A stretch of DNA of 64,000 bases from Rhodosorus marinus (GCA_029953675.1 JAMWBK010000001.1:967001-1031000); one strand, 5' to 3'; shown: positions 46,086 through 56,440, numbered from the stretch's first letter. Notes: generated by a model not told the origin, from the sequence alone. A program made the numbers and translations.

Positions 46086-47417
46086 CTATCTCAAGTTTGG
46101 GCATCCATTGGGACCGGGGCAAACTATCTCATAGTCGTAGGAAATCAACATTCCTTGGTTACCTTCAGGGTCTGAATCAGGGTTTGCGTCACAGTGTGGG
46201 CATCCAACGTTGATATGCGTGCTGGTCAGGTCCACCATCTTTCCGTACTGGTCATCAAAGTGGGGCCTCCCAAGACCCTGAGCCCTTCGCTGCTTGAACC
46301 TGCCATCGGGGCATTTGTGGAAGAAGTAGTACCTTCCGGCTTCCTTCACTTTACCATTGGTATCTTTCCACGCACCCGTAACGATAGCATTATCAATCAT
46401 CTTAATTCTCTGGCCGAATTTAGCATTGAAAGCACCTGTCGCGGGGTAAAGTGGCTGGTAGAACTTGTAAGTGCCGCCTGGTTGTCTCTTCCACATATAT
46501 GCGGCGCCAGTCCTTCCGTTTCGGGACCATGCAGTTTCACCACCCATGACGATCCAAAGCAGATCTTCACGAATGGCAAGACCCTCTCCAAGATGTGCTT
46601 GAACCTTGTTCTCAACACCAGGAGGGATCTGTGGGAAAAGCACCTGGATCTCCCTGTACTTCCCATCCCTGCCCTTCCTGAAGACAAACGCTTTGCCACG
46701 TCCTTCATAGCGCGGAGCTCCGACAAGTAAAATACCTGACTGCTCCCTTATTTCATCAGAGAATTGACCCCCGTCACCGTAGTAAATATCAGTTACTCTG
46801 AACTTGCCGTTGAGCTTATTCCAAAAGTACAAAGCTCCCGCAAGCTGTTTGTTCGTCATAGGATTGGTCATACGCCTGGATCCAATAATCAGCTCATTCG
46901 GGCTAACAACAGCCATAGAGTAGCCGAAGTATGCACTTCTCACGAGAAAGTCCGGAACCAGCTTGCCCCTCTGCTCGTACATGCGGGTCTCGGGGTTCCT
47001 TCGGAATAGATATGCCGCACCTGATCGAGGCCCAAATGTAGGCCAGAACGGACACCCGACAAGAAGAAACTGGCCACGAGAGTCGAAGCTGAGCCCGAAG
47101 TAGGACAGAGTTCTGGGATCTTTCGGAAGCAAGGTTTGTCTGTGTGCGACTGCGCCGCTCTGGAACCTCTGGTAGACTTCCACAGCTCCTGTCCAGTTTC
47201 TTCGTCCAAATTCGCCACCAAAAAGAAAGTTTCCATCTTCGAGGACTCTTTGGCCGAGAAATGATCTCCTCAGCCTCGGACTCGGAGCGATAATGTTCCT
47301 CTGCTTCGATATTACGGGATACGGGCAGTTCTTGAACTTGTCGCCTGGCGGAGGCTGTGCAGAGACGACGATCGCCAGGAACAGAAGCACGACCACAGAC
47401 AAAGTCTTTCCTTCCAT
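46086..47417 (-). CDS. Secreted seven-bladed FG-GAP beta-propeller, divergent paralog
   Basis: The frame is open further 5', but the first ATG that starts a signal peptide is at 47417 (MEGKTLSVVVLLFLAIVVSA), giving 443 residues in one exon. Seven blades can be read: FLFGGEFGRRNWTGAVEVY, FLLVGCPFWPTFGPRSGAAYLF, LIIGSRRMTNP, ILLVGAPRYEGRGKAFVF, WIVMGGETAWSRNGRTGAAYMW, AIVTGAWKDTNG and INVGCPHCDANPDSDPEG. The last blade has an acidic DANPDSDPEG loop that could bind calcium. It is more basic and clearly more distant than the other two propellers and has no C-terminal beta module. It sits at the right edge of the secreted cluster; beyond it the window is mostly repeats. Confidence 0.87.
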   Translation of the reverse strand: MEGKTLSVVVLLFLAIVVSAQPPPGDKFKNCPYPVISKQRNIIAPSPRLRRSFLGQRVLEDGNFLFGGEFGRRNWTGAVEVYQRFQSGAVAHRQTLLPKDPRTLSYFGLSFDSRGQFLLVGCPFWPTFGPRSGAAYLFRRNPETRMYEQRGKLVPDFLVRSAYFGYSMAVVSPNELIIGSRRMTNPMTNKQLAGALYFWNKLNGKFRVTDIYYGDGGQFSDEIREQSGILLVGAPRYEGRGKAFVFRKGRDGKYREIQVLFPQIPPGVENKVQAHLGEGLAIREDLLWIVMGGETAWSRNGRTGAAYMWKRQPGGTYKFYQPLYPATGAFNAKFGQRIKMIDNAIVTGAWKDTNGKVKEAGRYYFFHKCPDGRFKQRRAQGLGRPHFDDQYGKMVDLTSTHINVGCPHCDANPDSDPEGNQGMLISYDYEIVCPGPNGCPNLR

Positions 47418-49182
47418 TATTACAATAATACTCTTCACACCCCTCCGACCTTCCCAAGCCTGTAACCCCAGCAAAAGAAACTGCTAGGACCTTCTCGCAA
47501 ATCCGACATGCAGATGCCCTCGTCGCCTACCACACGCCTGCTAGCTGCTGATCCCCATTAAGAAGGATTCTTCTCAAACACGAAAGATGGCAAAAAAAGA
47601 ATCTTACCGCGATCGACACGACAGATCGTAAGCTCCCCCCTACCCCACAGGTGGAGACGAAAGAAAAAGTATTGGAAACAGAACTAACGAAATTACTTAC
47701 AAGTTTCTGAGGCGGGAGGAGTACGTTGGAAACGTATGTAGAATACGGACAATATGCACAACTACTGCCATAGCCCCCTGCGGAAATTCGCCTTCAGATG
47801 GAACCGAAACGTCTATATTTTCTCGTGAGGGTGCGGTGACCTTAGACCCGCCCTGAGCTTAGTAACGTCTATTCAACTACCTGCTTAAAAAACATGGATT
47901 ATTATTATTTTCGTACACGTCACATCGCAATTCTGTAGCCATAGGGGGTCAACCGGAGGCGCTCACCCTCGAGTTTTTCAAAATACATACTTTTTATTCT
48001 TGTCGGAGGGGGGGTAGGAGAGTGCGTTGTTACGCAATCATGTGTTCCTATTGGCTACTGAGGCACCAGCCAAAATTTTTGTAAGGACGACCCCAGCGCT
48101 CCAGCAACGCACAATTTCACAGGTTTTTTTTTTTTTCCATTCTACCTCTTCGTGATTGAGGTCAGTCACAATGGATGAAAAAGATATTGCTTCACGCGCC
48201 GCCCCTAAGCAAACAGAAATCCTAAAAATATTATGGCTTTCGTGGGTTTGCGAGTACTACATGTGACTTTTTACCACAGATTTCCAGTCGGTTAAAGGTT
48301 CCATGGAAAAAGATCCACGCCCAAATCCTGTGTGCCAGTGGGTACCTTTGTCCTTTCAAACCTGCGTAAGGGCTTTCCTTCTTGCGACTCGATCACCGCC
48401 ACCCAGATAAACACAACGTTTTCAGGGGCCAGATTGGAACCGAAGCTATTCTGAAGATCGTAAATGATGATTGATTGAGTTCGGTTATCTAATGACGCGT
48501 GCTATCCATTGCACCTGAAACGGAAATACTAAAGAGGGTCAGAATGTTCCGGGAATATATGCATGGAAGCAAGGGAACAATATATCCGTTGTTGTTTGTG
48601 GACAGTGCTCGAGTCCTCTGGTTGCGTGAGTGCATTGGGGGTTCAACATGATTGTTGTTCGCGCTTCCAATAGCTTCTTTGTTTAGACCCCTTGGCGGAG
48701 TTCAGCCGTCCTTGTTTTGAAGGCTCTCTTTCCTTGCGTTGTGTGTACTTCTTCCGTCTAGGGTTTGTTAGCCCCCGATTGAAAGTCTTGAACATCCGGT
48801 TCTCCGCAATGAAAGTCTTGAACATCCGGTTCTCCGCAATGAAAGTCTTGAACATCCGGTTCTCCGCAATGAAGGTCTTGAACATCCGGTTCTCCTCCTT
48901 GCACCTCTTTGCGCCAGTAGAATTGACTGCTCAAGATATTCAGCCGATCAGAACTAGCTCTGAAGGATGCGTATAAACGGAGGAGGGCAAAAGCCAAGTG
49001 CGTTGTCAAGACCAACTGGTTTACACTTGTACTCCCATGCGAGCAGAACCAGCGGGACACTCGCTTCTGTCAAAGGTTGTACTGTGTACTGCCAGCGTGA
49101 AATTATCCGCGGCAAGGAAGATCATCACATAATTTTCGATTCCAAACCGGGGCGCTTTTGCGTTGTCGACTACTCTGTGCCC
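47418..49182. other. Intergenic region, start of repeat-rich part
   Basis: No gene is supported. It holds a 13-base T run (about 48124-48137) and the 30-bp minisatellite at 48781. Confidence 0.55.
48781..48896. repeat. 30-bp minisatellite, 3.9 copies
   Basis: The unit GAAAGTCTTG-AACATCCGGT-TCTCCGCAAT is repeated in direct orientation. Three units are identical and the fourth has one change (GAAGGTC) before it breaks off at TCTCCTCC. The array is open in several frames (minus strand MFKTFIAENR per unit), but nothing around it looks coding. Confidence 0.97.
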
Positions 49183-49860
49183 TAGCATACTCGCCTTGTT
49201 ACGAGTACTCCACCAAGCTGCAGTCCTCAAGAGCTTGTTCCAACAGTGTTCCACTTGAAAAGCCAGCTTTCCCAGTCTTGGAACACGCCATATAGTTGTT
49301 TTCTTGTCTTCCACTTTTTTAGGATTTTCTTCTCCACCAAATCCGGCCACCAAAATCAAATGGTTGATCCTCCATACTCCTGTAAGGAAGCAGTTGTTTA
49401 ATCGGCAAGGGCATGTGAACTGCGAAACTGAACGCGCCACAATCAAGCAACGAATAAGCTAACAAACAAACACATTCATTCGGTAAGCATTTAGAGCTTC
49501 GTATTCGATCCACTTGGAGGAATACGACTAGCAGAGGGCGCATTAGCACACTCGATTTGTTACGACTACTCCACCAAGCTTCAGTCCTCAAGAGCTTGTT
49601 CCAGCAGTGCTCCACTTCAAAAGTCAGCTTTCCCAGTCTTGGAACACGCCAGATAGTTGCCTTTCTTGTCTTTCGTTTTTTTAGGGACTTTCTTCTTCCT
49701 CAAAATCGGGCCATCAAAATCAAATGGTTGACCCTCCATATTTCTATAAAGCGGGGCATGTGAACTGCAAAACTGGATGAGCCACAGTCCCGCAATGAAG
49801 AAGCTAACAAACCTTCATTCGGGCAGCATGTAATAGAGCTCCCGTATTCGATCCACCGGA
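49183..49860. repeat. 361-bp tandem duplication
   Basis: Copies begin at about 49183 and 49544 (TAGCAYACTCG, then TGTTACGA, then CTACTCCACCAAGCT). Both contain AGTCCTCAAGAGCTTGTTCCA, CCCAGTCTTGGAACACGCCA, TCAAATGGTTGA.CCTCCATA and GGGCATGTGAACTGC, and both end near GTATTCGATCCAC. There are many substitutions and small indels, so it is not recent. The second copy is slightly shorter. Confidence 0.9.
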
Positions 49861-51479
49861 CAATATCAGGTCTGTAGCTCTCCCTATTAGTGAGAAACGA
49901 GTAAACCGTCCTCGCTTCAAAAAGGGTCCTGCTTACTAAAAGTTTCCGCCCCTTTGCGTTTTTGGCGGCCAGCAGCAAATGCGTCTCAGGAACCATATGA
50001 AATTTGTCAAAAAGGGAAAACTGTAACACTTTTTCCGGAAAAAGCTCGATGCCCGTTCTACCTGCTTTTCATCAACCGTCGAACAATTTTTTGTGCGGAT
50101 AGAATATCGAAAACAATTATAAAATTCAGATATATTTGACTAAAATTCATAAAACAAACGAGTCCGATTCCTTGTCCGATAAACGATCCAATAAAACGTC
50201 CGATATTCAATCAACGTGAGTTTAATAGTCAATCATTTCCCGTCCAGATATTGAATCATGATTAATTCTCAGACTAACAAGCTGTCACTGTCATATATTG
50301 AATTGAGATTATTTATGAGTTCCACAGATTGTCATACTCGATCTAATTGGTTTTCCCGAGGAAGGGAAAATGATAATAGAGTGTAACTTGGGAACCACGC
50401 AGGCCTTTAACAATATGGAGAAAAAGTAAAAATGGTTCGATCTCTTTTTGAGATTCGTCTTTGATTGAAGAATATCGGACGCAAATCGGTCGTTGCTGAC
50501 CAAGGGGCTGTTTTTCTCCCTTATTCAGGTTTGATAGTTCTAGATATTCCGCGATTGCAGGTTCGAGAAACTCTAAAGGACGGTCTGAAATTTATCGGAC
50601 ATTATCGGACAGTGTTTTCGGACGTAAACGACAACCCCGTTTATTGTATTGCCAAAAACGTTTAAATCGAAACCCAAAAACAAAACAAAAACAGTATATG
50701 GGCAAGCTCAATTCTCGCATCCATAGCGTTAGCTCAGGGGATCCGGTTTTTGGACATCCCAGCCGGATGTACAGGCAATGTGGAAAACATGGCGGATTTT
50801 TGGGGGTTTAGTGGAAGTATTTTGATAAGTCCTATCGGTAGGAACTAGAACGTAAATACTACCTAGGTAGGTTCGTCCCGAGGACAAATTACCGTACAGG
50901 AAAATACCATTTACCAGGTAATAAACCAGAAAAATAAACGCTGAGCAACTAAACTCCGATTCGGAAAAAATGATTGAATTCTGCTCCAATTCCCAGAATC
51001 AGTCGAATTGGTATGGATTGCGAACAATAACAGTCAATATCGTATGATCATCCATAATCAATCAATATTCCGGGGTTCTTGTTAAGTGGTCAGTCTCTTT
51101 GTGTTTAAGGATTTCTGGTCTGCGTCAATTTCCCAGCTTTTGGTGTCGCGTTGTGTCGAAAGCCGTTAACACACTGAAAAGTCACGCTTGGAGTTGGCCT
51201 GCACATGTAAGGCGTTTAACGGTTAAAAAGGTGATTTTGAAACAATTTGAAAACGATTACCGCCAATTACCGATATTTTTACTCCTCGAAATTGGGGTCG
51301 TTTTCGCTTTGCCGGTAATAACGGTAACAAGTCCAATTACCTACAATGGGACAAAGACACAAGAACCCTCTAGATACCTGCCGAATTGGTATTAGAGGCT
51401 TTTCGCGATCAAGTTAACAGACATCAACCTTCCGTTATCTCTACGATTGAACCCCGACGTCACAAAGAAGTGAAATACG
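49861..51479. other. Intergenic mobile-element debris
   Basis: It contains the second TCCGATAA-type element (50155-50640). There is no coding region. A/T-rich sequence with repeated GGTAAT/ATTACC words (50820-50935 and 51240-51345) suggests further decayed elements. Confidence 0.5.
50155..50640. mobile_element. Non-coding DNA transposon, second TCCGATAA copy
   Basis: It is collinear with the 35050-36236 copy minus its LINE insert. Blocks in order are GAGTCCGATTCCTTGTCCGATAAACGATCCAATAAA, AATATTCAATCAACGTGAG-like sequence, AATCATTTCCCGTCCAGATATTGAATCATGATTA, GAATATCGGACGCAAATCGGTCGTT, TTTATCGGACATTATCGGACAGT and GACAACCCC. Confidence 0.7.
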
Positions 51480-51745
51480 CAAGGGCTTTGTCTTCCCCTG
51501 GAATTCGAGCTTTTGCTTTAGCTACCCTTGCTACTTGAGCGCGTTTTGGTTTTATGGATCCCGTGTTTCCTGTTGGCCCCAAAACTTGATCCGTGAGAGC
51601 CCCGACCGGCTCTCCTCGTTTACCGATTTGATTTTCCTGCTGTGGCGGTGCTTTGACGTTGGAGACGCGCGATCTTCGCCTCTAGTAGTCTTTGGCTCCT
51701 CTCGAGTTTGTTTTTCTCAGCCTCCGAATAAGCACATTCATTCAA
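51480..51745 (+). mobile_element. Family A RLE-type LINE, 3' end
   Basis: It shares GAGAGCCCCGACCGGCTCTCCTCGTTTACC-like sequence, GCTGTGGCGGTGCTTTGACGTTGGAGACGCGCGATCTTCGCC and the terminus CTCAGCCTCCGAATAAGCACATTCATTC with the other family A copies. Translation retains the LLWR..D..DARSS C-terminal pattern. Confidence 0.75.
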
Positions 51746-52924
51746 TCTGGTCACATGGGTTTAAACACCGAATAGTGTCGCTCAAGGACGCTGTTGCGGA
51801 AGTGTGGTTGTAGCAGCTATCTACTCGCTTTATTCCGTTATACACTGTTATCCTTGAGGGGTAAATTCTAAGATTGACCAACTAGCCCCCGCCTTTTGTC
51901 TTTGTCCTCCACCCAGGCCCCTTTCTAATTCAGACCATTCTGCGTCATCCCTTCCCACGATCTGTAAGAAAGAATCCTCGAAAGCAAGGAAAGCATGTGG
52001 CATGTTCAGCGGTCCGAAACCAGATCCGTTAGTCTGGGGTTCCAGCAGGGAGCTCCCTAGTAAAACGTTCACGGGTACTGTTGGGAAACGGTGGGAGAGG
52101 AAAAACAAATACTCCTGCGCTGTACACGATGTGTGTTAAAAAAGTCGGACATATGACTTTGACTCTGTGTCCTCTACTTCTTGTTGTTTTTCAGCGAGGC
52201 GCTTGCTAGGCGCTTGACATATTCCTCAATGTTTGCTTTGATAAGAGTAGTTATGCAGCATCTTCGATGCAAGTATCCAATGAGGTATTGCCGTTCGACT
52301 ATCAAATCCTTCTTGATTCCCATCACGGTATTCTGATTTAGCACTGCATCACAGTCTTCCAATATGCACAACGCACGCACACATGGTCATGGGGTCATGC
52401 CTCCAAATATCTTCATGGTCGCATGATTGCCTTAGGTCTCCTGGAACACATTCAGTGCTTCGGAGTGTCGCTTCCCTTGGACACGCTTGCTAACAATTTG
52501 CCTCAAAATCAAGGGTGCCCTTCAAACTTTCATCAACTTTGGGGTTACATTCGCTTTTGGGCGAGCCAACGTGTTGTCTTTACCGCTTTCCGGGCTCTTG
52601 TGGACTATTGAGAGGTCATCGTACGAAACATCACACCCATCTGAAGTACATGCTTAGCGATCATTTGACCAGAATTGGCCACAATGTTGAGGTTGAATCA
52701 GGACTGCCCTTATCAACCTCTGCCGCCAACCCCCCCGGGTTGCATCGCAGATCTACTGGTATCGGACGCCGCCGCCAGATTCTCAGCTCAGATTATGCGG
52801 ACCTCGCTGTCACTTGGCCTGTTTCAAGCACCTATCTCCCCTCTGCCGCTCTCCCCCGCGGGGCAGCAGCTTGTGTACTTCGCCGACTGAAGTAAGGACG
52901 ACATGCCGAGAGCATGGCCACTAA
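51746..52924. other. Intergenic region with unassigned open frames
   Basis: Minus-strand frames at 51848-52108 (RFPTVPVNVLLGSSLLE) and 52174-52380 (IKKDLIVERQYLIGYLHRR) have some protein-like character but no recognisable family. They may be decayed element genes and are not called. Confidence 0.4.
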
Positions 52925-53240
52925 AAACCCCGGAGGGGAATAAAAGGATTAAGCGCGGCGAAGATCGCGCGCCTCCAACATCAAAGCAGCGTTCATACGC
53001 CACAGAAAGAAACTTAAATGGGTAAACAACGAGGACAGACGGTCAGGGCGTTCGCGGAACAATTCCCGAAGTCAACGAGAACCAACTGAATGCGTATCCC
53101 CAAAACACTCAGTGACCAGAGGTACCAGGCGATGAGCTAGAGCCGAAGCGCGAATGCCTGGGGAAGACAAGGCCCCCGCCGATTTCAACTCTTTGCGACG
53201 TCTCATATTGGCAGCGGCAAATCGTGAGGATGATGGGCCC
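52925..53240 (-). mobile_element. Family A RLE-type LINE, 3' end
   Basis: The minus strand matches the 54935-55300 copy at well over 90% by eye, from CTCATATTGGCAG down to CCTCCGGGGTTTTTAG. Peptide traces include ALAHRLVPLVTECFG (the endonuclease strand VPLIIECLG of the family). The terminal CCTCCGATTAA block is missing, so the 3' tip has been lost. Confidence 0.8.
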
Positions 53241-54934
53241 GGACATTGGCAAGCACAGTCGTGTTTGGCGATGTGGACCTGGAGGAAGTGTAGGGGTTGA
53301 GTGGGTGTGTATCTTTTGGAAGGAGAATTCCTTAGTGCTCCGATTTTAGTTGTGGAGCACATTTTGGCAGTATGGGGGGGTGTATGGACTTTTCTGGTTT
53401 TCGGGAGCATGGCCTGGAGTGGTTTTCATCGGGAACTTGGCGATGGCGTTCGTGACCGAGTAGAGCAATGCGGATTTGGGCCGCCCACTGTAGAGAAACA
53501 CAACCACTCAGCAGGAAGGGGTGGGGGGGGGAGGGGGAATGTAGTGTCGATGAAGGATGAAGAGATGCTCCCTCATGCCTCCTTCCCTCGCCCTCCGCCG
53601 ATCGCTCTTTATTAGCTAAGCGGGATCGTTTGTCATTATCAAATCACTAATCTTGTTGTGAGGGCGATGAGCTCTGCGCAGTTAGATGCTTTTTTTCCCA
53701 TATTTTTTCTTGGTTTTCGTCATCTTGAAAAGTGCCATGTTGGAGCGACTTGGAATCTCATTCTTCACCACCCTCGCAGTGGTGGCTTTTTGGCACCCTC
53801 GCAGTTGCATAGAAAAAGCACAGTTTTACTGGCGATAGATTTGTGAACGGACAGTGGGGGGCGACGTGTAGTATTAAAAACTGTTTCTAGTGGAACGGAA
53901 GAAACTGGCCCAGAGGCCCTGATTCCACGTGAGTAAGCATTTCCGCAAACGAGAAGAGAATTGGCTAACATCTTCAACTTTGGTCAGTTTTCTTCTCATC
54001 TACACAACATCCAGTCTCCCGGAAAAACATACTTGGCAGAGGGAAGGGCGATTAGAGTGCCACGGGGCTCCGACAAACCCAGGTAGATCCGAGCCGCAGT
54101 CCGGAACTGGGAGGCCTCCAGACGTTGGCGGGGAGACCAGGGTAGATTGGTTAACCCCAGGTGGGATAGATGACATCCCATCCCGCGTAGACGAGCCGCG
54201 GTCGTGGGCGGTGTGGGCGGAGAGTTGAGCAAGATTGCGTGAAGAGAAGTAGGAGTGGATGGAACGAATCAGGGCTGGTGATGCAGGGAATAAATCTACG
54301 ATCACCCTTAAGTCGTTAAACGAATGTAGTATGGTACCCCGCTCTGAGGTGTCATTAGTCAAGCTCAATTTGTTCTTGCGCATCGCTGGTGCTACATTTG
54401 CAAAAAAGTAAATCGTCCCTAGTTCGCATTGCGCCCTGCGTGGCGCTTAAAGATGTGTTGGTTGGTAACAAAACCAGATTTAAGAGTGTCGCAGATCCTC
54501 TTCTTCTCCTTTTATTCCAACCACAGTTGATGGCTTTTTTAAGATCACTATTTGTACAATTCCAGTCTCTGAGGATCCTTGGACTTAGGGAAAACGTGCA
54601 TGCAAATGCAAGCGTGCAAAAATCTTAATCCTACCCCAGGCTTGATACCAAATAATCTGGCAGCTGACAAATTACGAATCGCTAAAAGCGACCACAATGG
54701 CTCTTTGTTAGTTCCGCCGTCGGTCACCAATTCCGCCTGTACAGAAACCCTGTCTAAGTTCAGTCAATATATGAAATCTTGATTGCTTACGGGTTTTTCG
54801 ATTGACCTATGGGTGTCCCATATCTGGTTTTGTACTAGACCCCTCTGAACGCAGAGGCATTTAAGTGGGTTTCCAAGGAGCATTCGATACGTGCAGACCA
54901 GTTGCAATCTGCCAACGCTAACATTGGATGAAAT
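53241..54934. other. Intergenic region, nothing recognised
   Basis: A G-rich run lies at about 53516-53541 and a 12-bp direct repeat CACCCTCGCAGT at 53769 and 53794. The minus-strand frame at 54000-54383 (Pro/Ser-rich, PGVNQSTLVSPPTSGGLPVP) is unassigned. Confidence 0.45.
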
Positions 54935-55318
54935 TGTTTAATCGGAGGCTGAAAGAAAAAAAAAAAAACCCCGAGGGGAATAAAAGGATTAAGTGCGGCG
55001 AAGACCGCGCGCCTCCAACATCAAAGGAGCGTTCATACGCCACAGAGAAAGAAACTTAAATGGGTAAACAACGAGTACAGACGGTCAGGGCGTTCGCGGA
55101 ACAATTCCCGAAGTCAACGAGAATCAACGGAACGCATAACCCCAAAGCATTCAATGACCAGAGGTACAGCGATGAGCTAGAGCCGAAGCACGAATGCCTG
55201 GGGAAGACCAGGCCCCCGCATATTTCAACTCTTTGACGTCTCATATTGGCAGTGGAAAAAGCACGGCGCTCTCCCGCAGCCGGCAAATAGCGACTAGTCT
55301 GAGGATTAGGAACAGCAA
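54935..55318 (-). mobile_element. Family A RLE-type LINE, 3' end with tail
   Basis: The element sense (minus) ends ...GGGGTTTTTTTTTTTTCTTTCAGCCTCCGATTAAACAATTTCATCC. The body carries broken frames for the endonuclease C-terminus (LPAAGERRAF, FPRHSCFGSSSSLYLW). High identity to the 52925 copy indicates fairly recent activity. Confidence 0.8.
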
Positions 55319-55436
55319 GATCAACGCTGCTTTGTTAAAGCTCCCTGTTGTACTGTTAATACGACAGGAAACTGAGACCAGCAAACGCCGAGTGCTTCGG
55401 TTACCACAATCGCCCTTAATGCATGAATGTGTTTAA

Positions 55437-55556
55437 TCGGAGACTGAAAGAAAAAAAACCCGAGGGGAAAACAAAAAACTAAGCGCGGTGAAGCTCGCGC
55501 GCCTCCAGCATCAAAGCGGCGTTCATACGCCACAGCAAGAAACCTAAACGGGTCGC
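55437..55556 (-). mobile_element. Short family A LINE 3' end abutting the His/Asp-repeat gene
   Basis: About 120 bp: from GACCCGTTTAGGTTTCTTGCTGTGGCG (element sense) to TTTTTTTCTTTCAGTCTCCGATTAAACACATTCATGCATT. The 5' break lies about four bases after the stop codon of the gene at 55559, so the gene's 3' untranslated region is now LINE sequence. Confidence 0.8.
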
Positions 55557-55558
55557 CA

Positions 55559-56440
55559 TTAATAGTGCGGGGGGTAGTGGTAGCACTTGAGCGGCGTTGG
55601 GCAGCCCTGGTAGTGGCTGTACTTGGGGCATGCAAAATGGTCAGGATATCCCCAGTAGATCCTGTGGTCGTAGTAGCAACGATGTCGATTATTGTGATCA
55701 GGGTAGCGATTGTGGCGGTCATGGTCGTTGTGGCGGTTATGGTCGTTGTGGCGGTTATGGTCGTTGTGGCGGTCATGGTCGTTGTGGCGGTCATGGTCGT
55801 TGTGGCGGTCATGGTCGTTGTGGCGGTCATGGTCGTTGTGGCGGTCATGATCGTTGTGGCGGTCATGGTGGTTGTGGCGGTCGTTGTCGTTGTTACCGTC
55901 ATTCGAGTGCTGCCTGATTGAGTAGTGATACCTGCATGTATATTTCTTCGCGCTGACCTTGAAGTACAGGCAGATATCGGGGCCGTTGCAGCATCCGGTT
56001 TCGCCATAGGCGTAGAAAGTATCCAGGCAGACGTAGAGCGTTTTCCCATAGTAGTATCCGTGGCTTTGCACGTAGTAGGGGTCCCCACCCGAGCTATGGC
56101 AATTGGAGCTCGCACCGGCGTACAGTTTTTCGAATTTCCAGTCCTTTTCGGCGTAGAACTTGAATGCGATGCAGGTCCTGTGGCTGTAAGTCACGATGGA
56201 GACGCAGACGTAACCGATTTTGGTGTAGCCATTACTGTAGAGCGTGTAACATTTCTTGTTCTTATAGTTGAACAGGTAGACGTATTTGTACTTGTTCGCG
56301 TACCACGAGCAGTAGTACTTTTGGGTATAGTGCTGGCCGTGGCTCGCCCGAACTGACGTGGTATCCTCCAGGCTCTCATTCTGGGCAAGCGCCGCACCCA
56401 GAACTGCCAGTATCGCAAGCAACGCAATCTTGTTCATCAT
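55559..56440 (-). CDS. Secreted Tyr/Cys-rich protein with nine RHNDHD hexapeptide repeats
   Basis: A single exon encodes 293 residues from the ATG at 56440; an immediately following ATG at 56437 is equally possible. Residues 1-20 (MMNKIALLAILAVLGAALAQ) are a signal peptide. Residues ~30-170 are extremely rich in Tyr, Lys and Cys (QHYTQKYYCSWYANKYKYVYLF; ETGCCNGPDICLYF). Residues ~185-240 are nine units of RHN(D/H)H(D/N), and residues ~245-293 are a His/Tyr/Cys tail (CYYDHRIYWGYPDHFACPKY). The His/Asp array could bind metal ions such as Zn, Cu or Ni; together with Tyr and Cys it recalls cross-linked wall or adhesive proteins (inference). No family is recognised. A canonical TATA box lies 103 bp upstream, and a LINE end begins right after the stop. 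Confidence 0.85.
   Translation of the reverse strand: MMNKIALLAILAVLGAALAQNESLEDTTSVRASHGQHYTQKYYCSWYANKYKYVYLFNYKNKKCYTLYSNGYTKIGYVCVSIVTYSHRTCIAFKFYAEKDWKFEKLYAGASSNCHSSGGDPYYVQSHGYYYGKTLYVCLDTFYAYGETGCCNGPDICLYFKVSAKKYTCRYHYSIRQHSNDGNNDNDRHNHHDRHNDHDRHNDHDRHNDHDRHNDHDRHNDHDRHNDHNRHNDHNRHNDHDRHNRYPDHNNRHRCYYDHRIYWGYPDHFACPKYSHYQGCPTPLKCYHYPPHY
55710..55872 (-). repeat. 18-bp coding minisatellite, nine units
   Basis: The plus-strand unit is TGTGGCGGT(C/T)ATGGTCGT, encoding the hexapeptide on the minus strand. Differences among units are single C/T or G/A changes that swap Asp for Asn or are silent. Low divergence suggests unequal crossing-over is recent. Confidence 0.95.

Noticed and set aside
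48781-48896. Possible CRISPR array
   Set aside because: The 30-bp units are directly adjacent with no spacers, and the genome is eukaryotic.
53072-53410. A 112-codon minus-strand gene
   Set aside because: Its 3' part is family A LINE sequence in a shifted frame, and the 5' part is unrelated flank.
55565-55921. Plus-strand and alternative minus-strand repeat ORFs (Val/Ala/Met-rich and Thr/Met/Ala-rich)
   Set aside because: They are frame shadows of the 18-bp unit. Only the His/Asp frame has a signal peptide, TATA box and Cys-rich flanks.
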